NCBI GenBank assembly: GCA_020064725.1
Contig: JAGTWJ010000017.1
Location: 1,178,001-1,242,000, forward strand
DNA from: Drechslerella dactyloides
Taxonomy: Eukaryota; Ascomycota; Orbiliomycetes; Orbiliales; Orbiliaceae
Direction of reading: 5' to 3'
Length of the DNA: 64,000 nucleotides
Part shown: piece after piece, positions 49,022-61,133 of the stretch
Layout: every line of letters begins with the position of its first letter
How positions within the stretch are numbered: position 1 is the stretch's first letter
Position numbers and translations under genes: made by a program
The notes under the pieces: generated by a model
Seen by the model: only the letters and a program-made list of their open reading frames with translations
The model's database searches: none
What the model was told of the DNA's origin: nothing

Positions 49022-50958
49022 ATGAAGCGCTCTCCGACCGCAACGCCGGAGCAGTCGCAGATTGTGTTCACGCAACCTTTTCAGGCAGGTACTGTGCCAT
49101 GGGGCCGGCCGTTGGAACACTATGCTCCGCGACACGAGAGCGTAGCATACCCGCCGTCGCTCACTAGCACACACCGTGCCTCCTTGCCGACACGGATCAA
49201 AGAAGGATTGGCGGACTTTCGCGACGGGTTCAGGCGACACCCTGGCTTTGTTTCCGCGGATTCGGCGTCGGAAGGACTGACACTGTCAGAGAACTGGTAT
49301 AAATTGCCGGATCCGTTTGCGGCCGCGTTTAATACTGCGAATTCGCCGTTGAGCAAGAAGCTGGGAAGCAGACATCTGCAGGTCATTGTGTTGGGATGTA
49401 CAGTAGGTATGCGATATTTATATCAATCTCTATATTGTACCAGGTTGGCATGTTCGACGGTAAGACTGTGATGCTGACGCGCGAGAGGATTTGATTGCTA
49501 GGCGCTGGATTATTTTCCGGATCTGGATCGGCCTTGGCCTCTGGAGGGCCTGGGTCGGTCATGCTATGCTACACCTTTGTCGCGGTTCTGATGTGGTGTA
49601 CTATGCAAGCACTCGCTGAGCTGGCTGTGGTGTATCCTGTTGCCGGATCGTTCGCGGCGTATTCGATACGGTTTATCGATCCGGCCTGGGGGTTTGCGCA
49701 GAACTATACCTATGCTCTCGCTTGGGCGGTGACGTTCCCTCTCGAACTGAGTGTCGCCGTGACGGTGCTGGAGTACTGGCATCTTGAAAACGTTGCTCCT
49801 CGGGCAGTCTGGGTGACAGTATTCTTCGCCGCCATTGCGTCATTCAACCTGTTCGGAATCAGGGTGTTCGTCGAGATTGAGAACGTCTTTACGACGGTCA
49901 AGGTGTTCGCGGTTATCAGTTTCATCATCTTAGGGATCACGATCGATGCTGCTGGCGGGCCTGGTGGAAGCTATCTAGGCGCTAAGACCTGGACGAAGCC
50001 TCCTGGCCCATTCCTGAACGGTATCACGGGCGTGGTTTCCGTCTTTGTCAATGCTTCCTTTGCATTCGGAGGGTTCGAGATTCTGGGACTAGCAGCAGCC
50101 GAAACATCAAACCCGAGAAGGTCCATCCCGGCTGCTACCAAGAAATCATTTGCGACACTGACAAGCTTCTATTTGATATCGCTGCTGATTATTTCGTTTC
50201 TGGTCCCGTTCGACGATCCCGGCTTGACTTCGGACACCAGCCTCGTGTCTCCCTTCGTTATCGCGATCGAAAGGTCTGGCATCATGTATCTTCCCGACCT
50301 ATTCAACGCCGTCGTCCTGGTAGCCGTGATATCAGTAGCCAACACTTGCGTATATGCATGCTCCAGGATTCTCGCGGCCATAGCAGATCAAGGTCAAGGT
50401 CCTTCGGCGTGGCGTTTCATCGACAAGGAAGGAAGGCCGATGAAAGCGACTATTCTCACTTTGATGTTTGGCTTCATAGCTTATGTGTCTGCGCTCGGAT
50501 ACAAAACAGAAACCGAGGTTTTCAACTGGATGCTGTCTATTTGCGGGCTTGGGTCGTTCTTCACGTGGGGGTCCATTTGCTTGTGCCACATAAGGTTCAG
50601 GGCTGCCTGGAAAGCACAGGGGAACTCGATAGACCAACTAGCGTATCGCTCGCAAGGCGGGCTGTTCGGCTCGTACCTCGGACTGTCCCTGAATATCATC
50701 GTTTTCTTAGCGGTGCTATGGACTGCGCTGTTCACGACTGACAGCTGGAAGCCGGACATCAAGAACTTTATGATGACGTACCTGACGGTACCCATCGTGA
50801 TAGTGCAGTATTTCGGGTACAAGCTGTTCTTCAGGACAAAGATCCTGAGGGTGGACAAGATCGATCTGGTGACTGGTTGCATCGGTCTGGAGGACGACCG
50901 CTGGGTGGAGGAACGGAGGGCGAGAGAGGCTGATTGGCCACGATGGAAGAAAGTGTAA
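49022..50958 (+). CDS. Amino-acid permease (APC/YAT family)
   Basis: Exons 49022-49406 and 49502-50958 with a 95-nt phase-1 intron (GTATGC, CTGAC branch, TAG); about 613 aa. A ~115-residue hydrophilic cytosolic N-terminus precedes the membrane domain. The first helix contains VIVLGCTV-GAGLFSGSGSALASGGPGS, the substrate-binding G(A)GLF.GSG motif of fungal amino-acid permeases, interrupted by the intron. Then follow MQALAELAVVYPVAGSFAAY, the PAWGFAQNYTYALAWAVTFPLEL block and about twelve hydrophobic segments, ending in the cytosolic tail RWVEERRAREADWPRWKKV. Role: proton-coupled amino-acid uptake at the plasma membrane; substrate range (general or acidic/proline type) cannot be read by eye. Confidence 0.94.
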
Positions 50959-51467
50959 GTACATCGCGATGGCATGCGGTCGATGCATGAGAACGGTGAT
51001 GCTGACGAGTAGATGGTGGACGATGTTGCGATAGGTACTACACCTTCTGCTGAGGCGGCCAGCTGGCTGATTACATAACCGCCATCTCTCTTCTCAGTGG
51101 CCGCTGGCTGCTGGCCGCTGGCTGCGGCAGGCGTCGATGCTGCGCTGACGTAAGATCGTGGGGTTTTGCCCAGCTGTGGCGACGTTTCCTCCAACGCTTT
51201 CTGCAGCTTTTTCCACTCGCCCAAAGCACCTGACACATGATTGTCGCGACTATCAGCCTGCCTGCCAGTCACAAAATGTCTGAGCGACTGCTGCTCGCCG
51301 GAATGCCTTTATATTTCTGCGGCCGCAGCTCGGGCCGGCCCGACTGGCTGGCGGAGACAGAAGCGACGGCGTGGCCGCCAACAGAAGAACGTCGATGAGG
51401 CCTGCCTTATCTAAGCAATCCCCACCGAAGAGTACGAGGTCCTCTCCCTGATGCTCCCTCATCATCT
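50959..51467. other. Intergenic
   Basis: 3' flank of the permease. A long minus-strand frame here is the antisense continuation of the permease and has no motif. Nothing else seen. Confidence 0.5.
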
Positions 51468-51600
51468 TCATCGTCGTCTCACTTCACCTCCTCCTTCTCC
51501 CATTCTTCCTCACCATCTTCATCTTCTCATCATCCTCATCCTCTCCGTCGCAGCCGGCAAGGACATCCCCTCAACTCGGTATCTTCATCCTCATCATCCT
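51468..51600 (+). promoter_or_regulatory. CT-rich promoter tract before AT-hook gene
   Basis: A tract of TCATCTTCATC/CCTCCTTCTCC words about 170-300 bases before the ATG at 51768. Such tracts commonly mark transcription starts in filamentous fungi. Confidence 0.45.
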
Positions 51601-51767
51601 CGTGCGGTTGAATTGGTGGTATAGACGATCGACGGGCTTCCAGGCCTCGCGGCGAGATCTCGGACCCGGTCTTGGAGGACTCGCGATCCCCCTAACCAAC
51701 AGACTAACTGTCCGATCAGCTGGTAAGAAGAACCCAAACCCCCTTCCTGAGGATCTCTTACTGATCG

Positions 51768-53672
51768 ATGGAGACAGCAGCTGCCATCAGCATGGAGGAC
51801 CGCAATACGGTTAGCCTGGAGAGCTACCCGCAGCTACTCGAAAATGATCCACAGTCTCGTATCCTTCCTCCCGAGGACGTACTCGCAACTGATGGCCGGG
51901 ACCCTGTCTTCGAATGGGCCCAGAGGTTCTCAGCAGACCCCTTTCAAGATTCTATCTTGCAGGAGCAATCGGCCGGGGCTCTGCCACAGATGGTTATCTA
52001 TAACCAGGATGCACCTTACGACTTTGACGATGGGTCTCTGTTTCATACTCCTCCGGAAACCCTGCCTGGGATCCAAAGTCAATCTATCCTAGGGTCCGAG
52101 AATGAGAACCAGCCCACTCCGTACTATGGAGATCAGCAGTCTTTTCCTTCGGTGTATGGGTGCCACGACACTACGAACGCAAATTTATACATCGTGGATC
52201 CTCAGCTCAATCCCGCGACAGGCGACCTTTCATCGCACGTCATCGACAATGGGTCTTCAGAATTATGCAGCACGGCCCTTCAGAACCTTTCCTTCCCTGA
52301 GCTTGGTCTCCCGCACGATTTTGACCTCGAAACTGCAACTCAACGACTGTTAGACAACTGGCCGGGTGGAGAAAGTTTTGACTTGACTGGGGTCCCTTAC
52401 ATCGATACCACGCTATCGGAATCCATAGGGAATGGCCCAGAGAGGATCATTCTTGATTTTGATACTTCAGGCTTCAACGGTGCTGGGAGCTCTCACATGG
52501 ACTCTTACTGGCTGGCTGGTCATTCTTCGCTTGGATTTCCCTATCCTAGTGGACAGGCACTGCCAGAACTTGGGGCAGAAGGCGCCGAATACTCGGTCAT
52601 CGATTCTGATGCGACTATTGACCTGGAGGAAATCGAAATGCAAAACGATTCGCGATCATCGAGGGGTGTTAGCACCATTGGGGATTATCTCGTGAAAATG
52701 ACCGTGCCGCCAAAGGAGCAGCACGGGATATCATCAGACCCGAATGACCCGATCAAGCGTAACAAACCTATCGAAGATGCCGAATCGTCTGCCGTTCCTG
52801 CCGGTGAGAAGATTAAGAAGGGTTCGAAGCCGAAGCGTGGCCGAGGCAGGCCGATCGTTCCCGGGTCTAAGCGCCAAAAACGCATTCAAGCGATGGCACA
52901 GCCAGACTACGTGCCTCCGAAGCGCGGACGACCAAGGACATCGGAACGCCACTTGAGAAAGCGCTCACGTCGTGCCCAAACGGCAAAAGTCACCAGCCAG
53001 CCTACCGAAAATCTGTCAATGGCAGAAGACGATAGTGCTATACAGCAAGAAGCAGACTCCGTCATATACTATGAGGAAGAGCTTAGGTACAAGCCTATCT
53101 ATTTCATCCTCTCAGCGGCGCAAGCCTTGAAAATCCAAGAGATGTACAATGTTCCGGCACCGAAAAAAGGCTGGGCGGAGCAAGACTTGCGATGGCAAAT
53201 CACCTACAACCTGCAGCGCGTCTCGCCAACAGGATCATTCCTCATAAGGGAGCTCACAGAACATCATCAACATGCCCAGCTATCGGCGGCTAGCGAGGCA
53301 AAATATCTCGAGAAAGAAAATCAAGCTCCAACAGACCCCGAGGAAGCCGATAACACTAATGCTGACGATTGCATAATCACGGAATGGCGGCCCCGTCCAG
53401 TTCTATCGACACTGCTCCTCGGCGTCAACAAGAACCCTGAGAGACCCCGAGGTTGCCACTTTCCCGACAAACGCCTGAGGATCGCCACCGGTGACGCCAA
53501 TGCAACCCCTCGTGCCATGACCCAGCCCGAGGTGCTCGAAAAGCTGCTGGACGAACGCGATGTCTACTTCCGCGCCATCGTCTGGGAGATCGTCAAGGGG
53601 TCCTCAGCAGTCGCCCAAATGGAATTTATTGGCACCATGAACCGCATGATGGGCACCTGGGACTTCGTTTAG
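51768..53672 (+). CDS. AT-hook nuclear protein, uncharacterised
   Basis: Single exon, 634 aa. The N-terminal half is acidic and low in Lys/Arg (DNGSS, FDFDDG, FDLE patches). Residues ~350-400 are strongly basic with two AT-hooks: PKRGRGRPI near residues 355-363 and PPKRGRPRT near 384-392, each with the GRP core that reads the minor groove of A/T-rich DNA; a KRSRR stretch follows as a likely nuclear signal. The C-terminal ~200 residues (YKPIYFILSAAQALKIQEMY, WRPRPVLSTLLLGVN, IVWEIVKGSSAVAQMEF) look ordered and conserved-like but I do not recognise a domain. An acidic half next to a DNA-binding segment suggests a transcription or chromatin factor; inference. Uninterrupted frame and ATG after the CT tract support the model. 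Confidence 0.88.
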   Translation: METAAAISMEDRNTVSLESYPQLLENDPQSRILPPEDVLATDGRDPVFEWAQRFSADPFQDSILQEQSAGALPQMVIYNQDAPYDFDDGSLFHTPPETLPGIQSQSILGSENENQPTPYYGDQQSFPSVYGCHDTTNANLYIVDPQLNPATGDLSSHVIDNGSSELCSTALQNLSFPELGLPHDFDLETATQRLLDNWPGGESFDLTGVPYIDTTLSESIGNGPERIILDFDTSGFNGAGSSHMDSYWLAGHSSLGFPYPSGQALPELGAEGAEYSVIDSDATIDLEEIEMQNDSRSSRGVSTIGDYLVKMTVPPKEQHGISSDPNDPIKRNKPIEDAESSAVPAGEKIKKGSKPKRGRGRPIVPGSKRQKRIQAMAQPDYVPPKRGRPRTSERHLRKRSRRAQTAKVTSQPTENLSMAEDDSAIQQEADSVIYYEEELRYKPIYFILSAAQALKIQEMYNVPAPKKGWAEQDLRWQITYNLQRVSPTGSFLIRELTEHHQHAQLSAASEAKYLEKENQAPTDPEEADNTNADDCIITEWRPRPVLSTLLLGVNKNPERPRGCHFPDKRLRIATGDANATPRAMTQPEVLEKLLDERDVYFRAIVWEIVKGSSAVAQMEFIGTMNRMMGTWDFV

Positions 53673-56600
53673 ACTTGTAGTTCTGGAGATGTGGAGATAG
53701 ACGTCCTCGCCTCATGGCGACGCGACATCTCGGCCTGAATCTCGGAATGTTCATTTCTTCTTCTTTAGCCTTCACGTTTCATTAGCGGGCGTCGTTTTTT
53801 TCTGTCGATTTTGATGATTTTTCTTATTCCGCAACGTGCCTTTTACAGCCCGGGATACATATTTCATGAATTGTTTTCTTTTGGCAGCAACGTTCTTGTA
53901 GTTCTTGACTGCAAGGTGGCATGATATATGAATGAGGCATGTCCTGGGAGATGGCGTTTATTCGCAGTTCCTTTTTCCTTGTTTTGCTTTTGCCCGATGC
54001 ATTGTTATCTTTGGGGGCGTTTTAATTCTGTTAAGGAAAGCTTGCGATTGGGGCATGCATTGCTTTTGCGTTATACCGGCCAGGAGGACCCTTGGGCGTC
54101 TCTCCCTGTTCACACCGGCAGCAGGGGCTTGGTTCTCGATCATCACCGGGGCCCGGACAAATGTGTTTCTCTTTTTGCAAAATTGGCGCTTTCTTTTCTT
54201 TTTCCATCTAGATCTTGTTTTTCCGCTGCTTGGTTTCTCAACAACTTCACCCACCACAATGGTCTGAAACCAGTCTTGCAGAACCTGTTTTCCCAGGAAC
54301 GGCCCGGGAAGTAGCGAGCGAATGAGCGGGGGTGACTGTATATCTCCTGTTCATATCCATTATTCACCGAGAATAGTCCCCCGCACCCTGTCCAGTCTCA
54401 GAAGTTGGCCACCGGTGTACTCGTTGACCCGCGACAAGTCAAAGCTAGGTTTCTCCGAGCGAACAAACGAACAAATGGAAGGCGGGTTGTTCCGTGGCAT
54501 GACTGTAGGATACTGAAGCTGCAGTGGTTCCACATTTTGCCATTCAAAGCATTCAAAGTTCGTAAATCTTTTCGCTTCCCTTCAATGGCGTCCATGAGGA
54601 ACTTTTGGGCTCAAGAACTTACTTAATTAATCAATGTGCGTAAATCCCAGACAATAAATGATCAGTTGATGCCAAGTACGGCCGGTACATGGCTGTACGG
54701 CTTCGCTTGTCTGCTATACTTGCTAAAGGCGGCGGCCCTCGAGGTCGCCGCAAGTATCTAATATTTCCCAATCGAGAAGGGTCTTGCGAGATGGACCAAT
54801 TGTACTACTTTTTTCCTCATCCACTAGCATGAGTAGTAAACTCAGCACTAACTTCCTTTTTTCTTTAATATATTTTTTTCTTCTCGCAGGCAACTTGCAT
54901 GTCGTCTATCACATATGCACATCGCTAGATCACACACGTAGGCAGCAGCGCATACACGAACGCTACATAGCTCGGTTGGGTAAATCCATACAGTATCACA
55001 CACGAACATGCGTACATACGTAACTACTTACATATATATCACGTAGCCGTCCAACCGGCCGATATACCCTGTTCTAGCTGCGTTGGCTGCAACGGCAGCT
55101 GGCTAGACCATCATCGGTGATTCTCGTGAGGTTTTCACGCGCGTTCGCTGAATGGGGAATAGACGCCACCTTCGGAAATAAAAATACTATCTTCCCTTTT
55201 CACCTTTTTGCTCCGACTCGGTATAGCTTTCCGGTGCCAAACTAGCGGTTAGCGCGCAAACCCACCTAGCTCCTGCACACACTAACCCTGATACTATTTG
55301 TTTCTTCGTTTTCTAATTCGCCGGCTCGTTAGTGCAATCGACGATAGAGTGCTGTTACAGATCGTACGGTTAGCTGCTGCACGTACTGTGTGCTGCACAC
55401 CAGGCGTTGCTAGCGTGTAACTATCCAGGAAGCTTAAAGCGTTAAGGGTGCGGAAGTTATTGTTTGGGGTTGGTGGAGGGGCACGTTGGATGGCGATGTA
55501 TGACCATTCTCGCACATACGAGCGACTTGGAACTTAAGTGGTGTGCTAACATATACGCCTTTCTATTCCTTATAGCTGCTTAACTACCAACTTATACATA
55601 TAGGCGCGGCAGAGATGGGCCGTGCCTACAGGTAATGCATGCTAGCCTTTCTCCTCGGCCGGGCAGGAAGGCAAGAAGAATGAATGAAAGAATTAAAAAT
55701 GATAGCACTCACTTACGTTATACCAGTAGGATTCAGGGTTTTTGACGCACAGTGGGGACCCGTGCCCCGTACCTGACGCTATAATGTAGTATTAAATATG
55801 CATCTCACGTTCACATGGTGACCAAACACGATGGCGTGTCGTGCTTGATGCGTTATGGCTGGCAAACTTTGCTTTTGCGGTATCCTTTTGCTTAATTACT
55901 TGTTTTTCCGATTGAGGAAAGGAAAAGAAATCATTAGTTGAAGCTTTTAATTGTTATTCGTGATTATTTCGTAATTGCCAGGCAAAATTAAACAAAACCC
56001 TGAAGCGTACTGTAACGGGGCGAGTGAGGAAACAACCGAGGGAAACAAACTCTCGGGCTCGGAAAAGCAAGGTTTCTCGCCAGCCCGTTTGGATCGATTC
56101 GAATCGCTCGGGATAGGACCAATGAGACATGCATTTGCATAATTGTCTTACTGGCTGCGCTGGGAGAAAAAGAAACCAGCAGCATGCATACCTATGTATG
56201 TATGCACGGCACTGGAAAAGAAACGTTTAGACTTCAATAGAATAAGAAAAATTGAGGAAAAATGAAGTCGCACTCGCAGGTCGCTAAATGATACGCACCA
56301 CGCACGCCAGAAGCTCTTCATGGGGGAGACACAGGCGGCTGCCGTTGCCCCATCCATTGCATTTCCCTCCTCTTCATCGAATTGATGGTCGGCTTGTGAT
56401 GATTTCGAACTCGGATCGTCGGATTGGGAGGAATCACGGTAGCAACGATCTCAACGAACTCGAATTAATTCAATAGAAGGCGCGATGACGCTCGTGTTCG
56501 CCCGATTCAAATCTCCACACAACTCAAGTCACTCGCAAACACTATCACCGCCGCCAGACGAGCACCAGCCACAACTATCGCCATCGCCATGCATCGAGAA

Positions 56601-59177
56601 CTTCGCCACGTCCTGAACGTGCTCGCGCGATGAACACGCGTCGCCTAAACCGCCACCTTCAACCCGTTGCATTGTCCGTATCCTGCCGTGTCCAGCTGAT
56701 TGCGCATCTGATCCGACCTGCAAGTGCAAGTTAACTCCCGTTCCAACGCGCTCGCAACCAGCCAGGCGCTTCTCAACGAGCTCTAGAAGCTTCCGCTCAT
56801 CTCTTGGATCTAAAATGTGTAAAAGGGATTTAGCACAGCAATGATGAACTTTGCCATCATACAACAATGCCGAACAAAGTCGGATTGAACATTCGGGACG
56901 CATTGACGAGCACGCGAACAATCTCAGGCATGTGACGGAGGCTACAGGGCTCGTAGGCAGACGCATTGAGAATTTTCAATGTGTCCTGTATTGACGGCCG
57001 GAGCGAGCCTTTATCAGCGGAACAGAATGGTCATCGTATCGGGATGGCTTGAGGATTCCGGGCTGTAGCGTGATATGGCGGACGACTGTTTGAACGCTTG
57101 GGCGAGTTTTCTACATTTTTGCAGATGCTTCCCTCCAAATCTGGCAAAGTGGCCCAGAATCCTTTGAGGACGGGCAAATTGAAACCAAGCATATGGATCC
57201 ATTGCAGGAACCTTGGAAAGAGCTGGATCGATATCTTCCAACATGGTACATGCACGATCGGTGTCCTCGACTGGTCTCTTAAGCTATAGGCTCTGTCTAA
57301 TATTGTGGCGCGGATTTGGGGAAGAGGAAAATGGTGGATGCAGCAGGTGCAGGACGAACATAACATGAGCCAATGTCTGACTGCAAGATTTCCCTATATA
57401 CAGCTTCAGAGAAAGAAGTCAACGGATGAAGCGCCTTCGCCGTTAAAGGATAGAGTTAGTTAGCCACTCCCAAATAAATTCCTCATTCATCCTCCCCGTT
57501 TGGATTCACGGATGGCATATATAATGAAGAGGAGGACAACTATCAAGCCCAATCGTTGAACTTGATCCGCTTGGTGTAGAAGCTAATATCTATATATATT
57601 TTGGCTCGTTGTGCTTACCCGGGCGCCTCCTTCTATGGCAAATTTTGGATGCAATTGTGGAGGGCAAGTTCTTCACTAGCAGCGACCTGATCTGATTGTC
57701 AGGAATGGCTGGTCCCGTGAACCAGACTGCCGTACTTTACCTGGCGAAGAGGAATGGCCGTACTTGCAACTGTTGGGATATATATATTCTTTGACCAGAT
57801 CGCTGCCACGGCGGTCAAAATGTGTGTTGGGGGCGCGGCAGCAACGAAGTCAGCTACACCAGAATATGGAAATTGGGATTTTTTGCTAGTACCACTGAGG
57901 ACTCTCGATGCTAGCGAACGGCAGTGTAGATTGGCTGTCTACCAATTGGCAAGGGGCGGAGATAAGCAGTATCTACGATCGACCCAGGTCGACAGTCCAG
58001 GGGCCATGTGATCATATGCTGTGATTTTACAAACCGCTTAGTCACATTTTGCAGCGCCAATCACGGGCGATCTAGTGCGGTGTCTACCGGTTCCTGACAA
58101 GATTTTTTAATTAAAAGCGGTTATGAGAGCTCTGACTACAAGATCCCTCTACCACAGGGAAAGAACGGATCAGCGAATTTATGAGTCGACTACTCTTTTG
58201 TCCGTCTAATCCTCCTTAACCGACGGAACTACGCCAACTCTTGTCGATGTCGAGTCTCATTCTAGGTGGCTTGTTCCTCAGGCCCTAAACAGCGCGTTAC
58301 ACAAACCCGCCACTACCAGGAAAGTTTATATTCCCCTCGTTCAAGCGAAGTCGAGCGACAAGAAGAGCTTGTCGGTTTTGTGTTGTTTAGAAAAATCCAA
58401 CAGCTCACGCTTCGAAAAGCAGAAATTGCAGGCTTTGGCTGTCGACTGTGCACATGTACAGTTGTACAACCGAAAATCGTATGCATAAACTGGCACCTAA
58501 GATGACTCTAGCGGAGGACCTACCACTTGCTAAATTTCGAAGCTCAGGCGTCAGATGGCCCAACGGCTTTTGATTTCTGCCAGATCCTTGAATATTGTCT
58601 TGCAAGCGCCCGTTCGCGTTCTTGAATTCGCAAGTTTGACAATTCCCCGTCGCTTAGTAAAATATTGCGTTGTCGTCGCGAAGGGACCTCTATTCAAGTA
58701 TGTATCAGATGCATGCCCTCATGGGAAGGTGTATTTATAACTGAAAACCTCAAGCATTTTTATGGCGGCAATGAATTAGTATTTGTGGCTGGGTGCCTCC
58801 AAATGTTGCTTTCTACCGGGCAAGGTACACGTGCTCGAATAGCGTGCCGTCTTAAATTTCTATAGACAAGCAAGAAGGTGCAAGCACATACTAAGCTGAG
58901 GTGCACTCCACCTGTCATTATGAGCTGCTCAGTCAAGAAATTGTGAATAGTCTAATGCGACCACTCAATGTCTACAGTTGCCCATGGCTTCATATATCAA
59001 GGCATAATATTGATCCTGCAAGATCAAACTATAAGATTCATAGTCGTCTGGGCAAGAGGCTATATACAAAACAAACCAAGATCGAAGCAGAGGGACTCAG
59101 TGTCGGAGGAAGAAGTTTAGCACAGCATCTTAATTAAGACTAGGTAAGGAATAACACTAAGGCTCCAGCCGTACTGC
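53673..59177. other. Gene-poor 5.5 kb
   Basis: No supported gene. Minus-strand frames at 56529-56966 and 57014-57366 contain short helical-looking segments but no motif, start context or splice chain I can defend; an eroded gene there is possible. The remainder is A/T-rich spacer. Confidence 0.45.
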
Positions 59178-60954
59178 TTAAGCAACGACGGCGCCAACAC
59201 CCTTCTCGACCTCGGCGTGCTGCTTCTGGCGCGACGCCTTGTTGGGATTGGGGGCGTTGAAGACCTCCTCGAGCTCTTCGAGGGTACGACCCTTGGTCTC
59301 GACGAAGATGAAGAAGATGATAACGGCGGCGAGTGCGCTAAAAAAAAAGGATAAGTATTAGCATGGGTGATCTATTTCACTGTGTGCTTGAGTATGATGA
59401 ACTTACTTCTCGGCGATAAACCAGTAGTAGTACTTCCAACCAATGTTAACCTGTGCAATGGAAGTGACGAACAAGTTGTAGAAACCGGCGATACCGATGA
59501 AGAGACCGTTGAGAGCCATACCCTTGGCACGAGTCTCGTACTTGAGGCACTCGACGGGGTAGAGGGCCTGCATGGGGGTGATTGTGACGGAGTAAGTGAC
59601 ACCGAAAAGGTAGATGAAGGTGATAACAGCGTTGGACATTTGCTTGTTGGGGAAAGCCCCCAGCTTGTCGTCATACTGCGAGGAAAGCGCGGTGATGATG
59701 GCAAAGTAAATGGTGAACAAGCATTCGCCGTAGAACATGAGGGTACGGCGACCAAATCGATCGACAATACCAGCACCGACCAGGGCAAAGATGAACTGGA
59801 CGACAGTCATCAGGGCGGAAAGCAGACGCTGAGTGTTGGGGTCGCTGACACCAGCACCCTTGAGAGCGTACGGCATAAAGTACGAGACGACAGCGTTACC
59901 AGACCATTGACCGATGAAAGCCATGAGGAAGACCATGAGGATACGCCACAGGTTGCCACGGGTATTGAAAACCTCGCGATAGTCCCACCACTTCTTGTCA
60001 GAACCCTCGTGGGAGATGGATTCCTGGAATTCACGGATCTGAAGCTGGACGATTGGGTCGTTCGGGTCGCCCTCACCGTGATATTTGGCAAGGATGGCGA
60101 CAGCCTCATCGTGGCGGTCGTTGGCGAACAGCCAACGTGGCGATTCGGGGAGGAGAAGAGAGAAGATTAGGACGAGACCAGAGAAGACGCACTGCAGGTA
60201 CAGTGGGATTCTCCAGCATTGGTCGCTGTCCTTAAGATGAAGACCAGTTCCGTACGTGACCCACGAGGCGGGAATGGCACCCATGAACCAGAAAGTGTTG
60301 TAAACACCAGTAACGGCGCCACGCCACGAGGGAGGTGCAATTTCGACGACGTAGGCGGGACCAGCGGAAGCAGAGATGTTCACACCGAAACCAAGGATGA
60401 AGCGAGCGCCAATGAACTGACCCTTGTTCTGGGAAGCTCCCTGGACGATAGAACCGATGACGATGAGAGCAGCGCCGATGACCATACCCCAGCGACGTCC
60501 CCACATGTCGACGAGAGGACCGACGAAGGGGGTCGCGACGATACCGCCAATGTTATAGATGGAGAAGAAGATACCAGTCTGGGAGCCACCACCTTCTGGT
60601 AGACCGAAGAACTTCAGGAAAGGATCCATTGAGTCTGTATGGGATGGACATATTAGCATCGGAGTTTTGCGTATAGGAATAGCGATTCACGCATCTAACG
60701 ACAAGCCGCAACTTACTGATGTTTCCCAAAACCATGCCATCGTAGCCGTTAATGCACGAGTTGAGGGTAGCCACCAAGCAGAAGGTGTACAGCTGCATAG
60801 AGCGAGCAGACCAAGGATTCTGCTTGGAGCGCGCCTGAGCGTCGGCAAGAGCGACGGACTCGACGTTGACTTCCTTGCCGTTGATTTGTTCATGCTTGAC
60901 GACACCGCCAAACTCCTTGTTGGCGGCGTCGCTGGAGGAGCGTGTTTCGGCCAT
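59178..60954 (-). CDS. MFS sugar transporter (hexose/disaccharide type)
   Basis: Three exons on the minus strand: 60954-60717, 60634-59407 and 59337-59178; introns 82 and 69 nt; 541 aa. Sugar-porter marks in order: DMWGRRWG (motif A after TM2), LPESPRWLF, DRFGRRTLMFYG, PVECLKYETRAKG and VETKGRTLEELEEVF near the C-terminus, which the last intron would hide if not spliced. Twelve TM segments fit. The sequence resembles fungal lactose-permease/hexose-transporter relatives; the substrate cannot be fixed by eye. Codon use is strongly C-ending (GTC, ATC, TTC), unlike neighbouring genes, which suggests high expression. The ATG at 60954 gives the usual charged cytosolic N-terminus. Confidence 0.95.
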
Positions 60955-61061
60955 TGTGAACGCTATACAGAAAGAACCAGGCTTTCTTCAAGCTTGCGAA
61001 TGCTGAGAGAAGAGGAATCGCGATGCTTTCCAGAGACTCTATTCTGGACGGGAGCGACTCT

Positions 61062-61133
61062 CTTTATAATTTATGTATGCGACGGAGTGCCGTCCATTTC
61101 GCGACATGCCCCAGGTCGACCTGGACCCCCCGG
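61062..61133 (-). promoter_or_regulatory. TATA box and two CreA-type sites before the sugar transporter
   Basis: On the minus strand TATAAAG lies at about 61068-61062, some 110 bases before the start. Just upstream are CCCCAG (61109-61114) and CCCCGG (61128-61133), which match the reverse of the carbon-repressor consensus SYGGRG. Closely spaced pairs are the usual functional arrangement; short sites also occur by chance. Confidence 0.4.

Noticed and set aside
56529..57366. Possible eroded regulator gene on the minus strand
   Set aside because: Some helical-looking segments, but no zinc cluster or other motif and no consistent splice chain.
59367..60170. 267-codon plus-strand open frame
   Set aside because: Antisense to the sugar transporter; the frame is open because of that gene's strong codon bias and has no motif.
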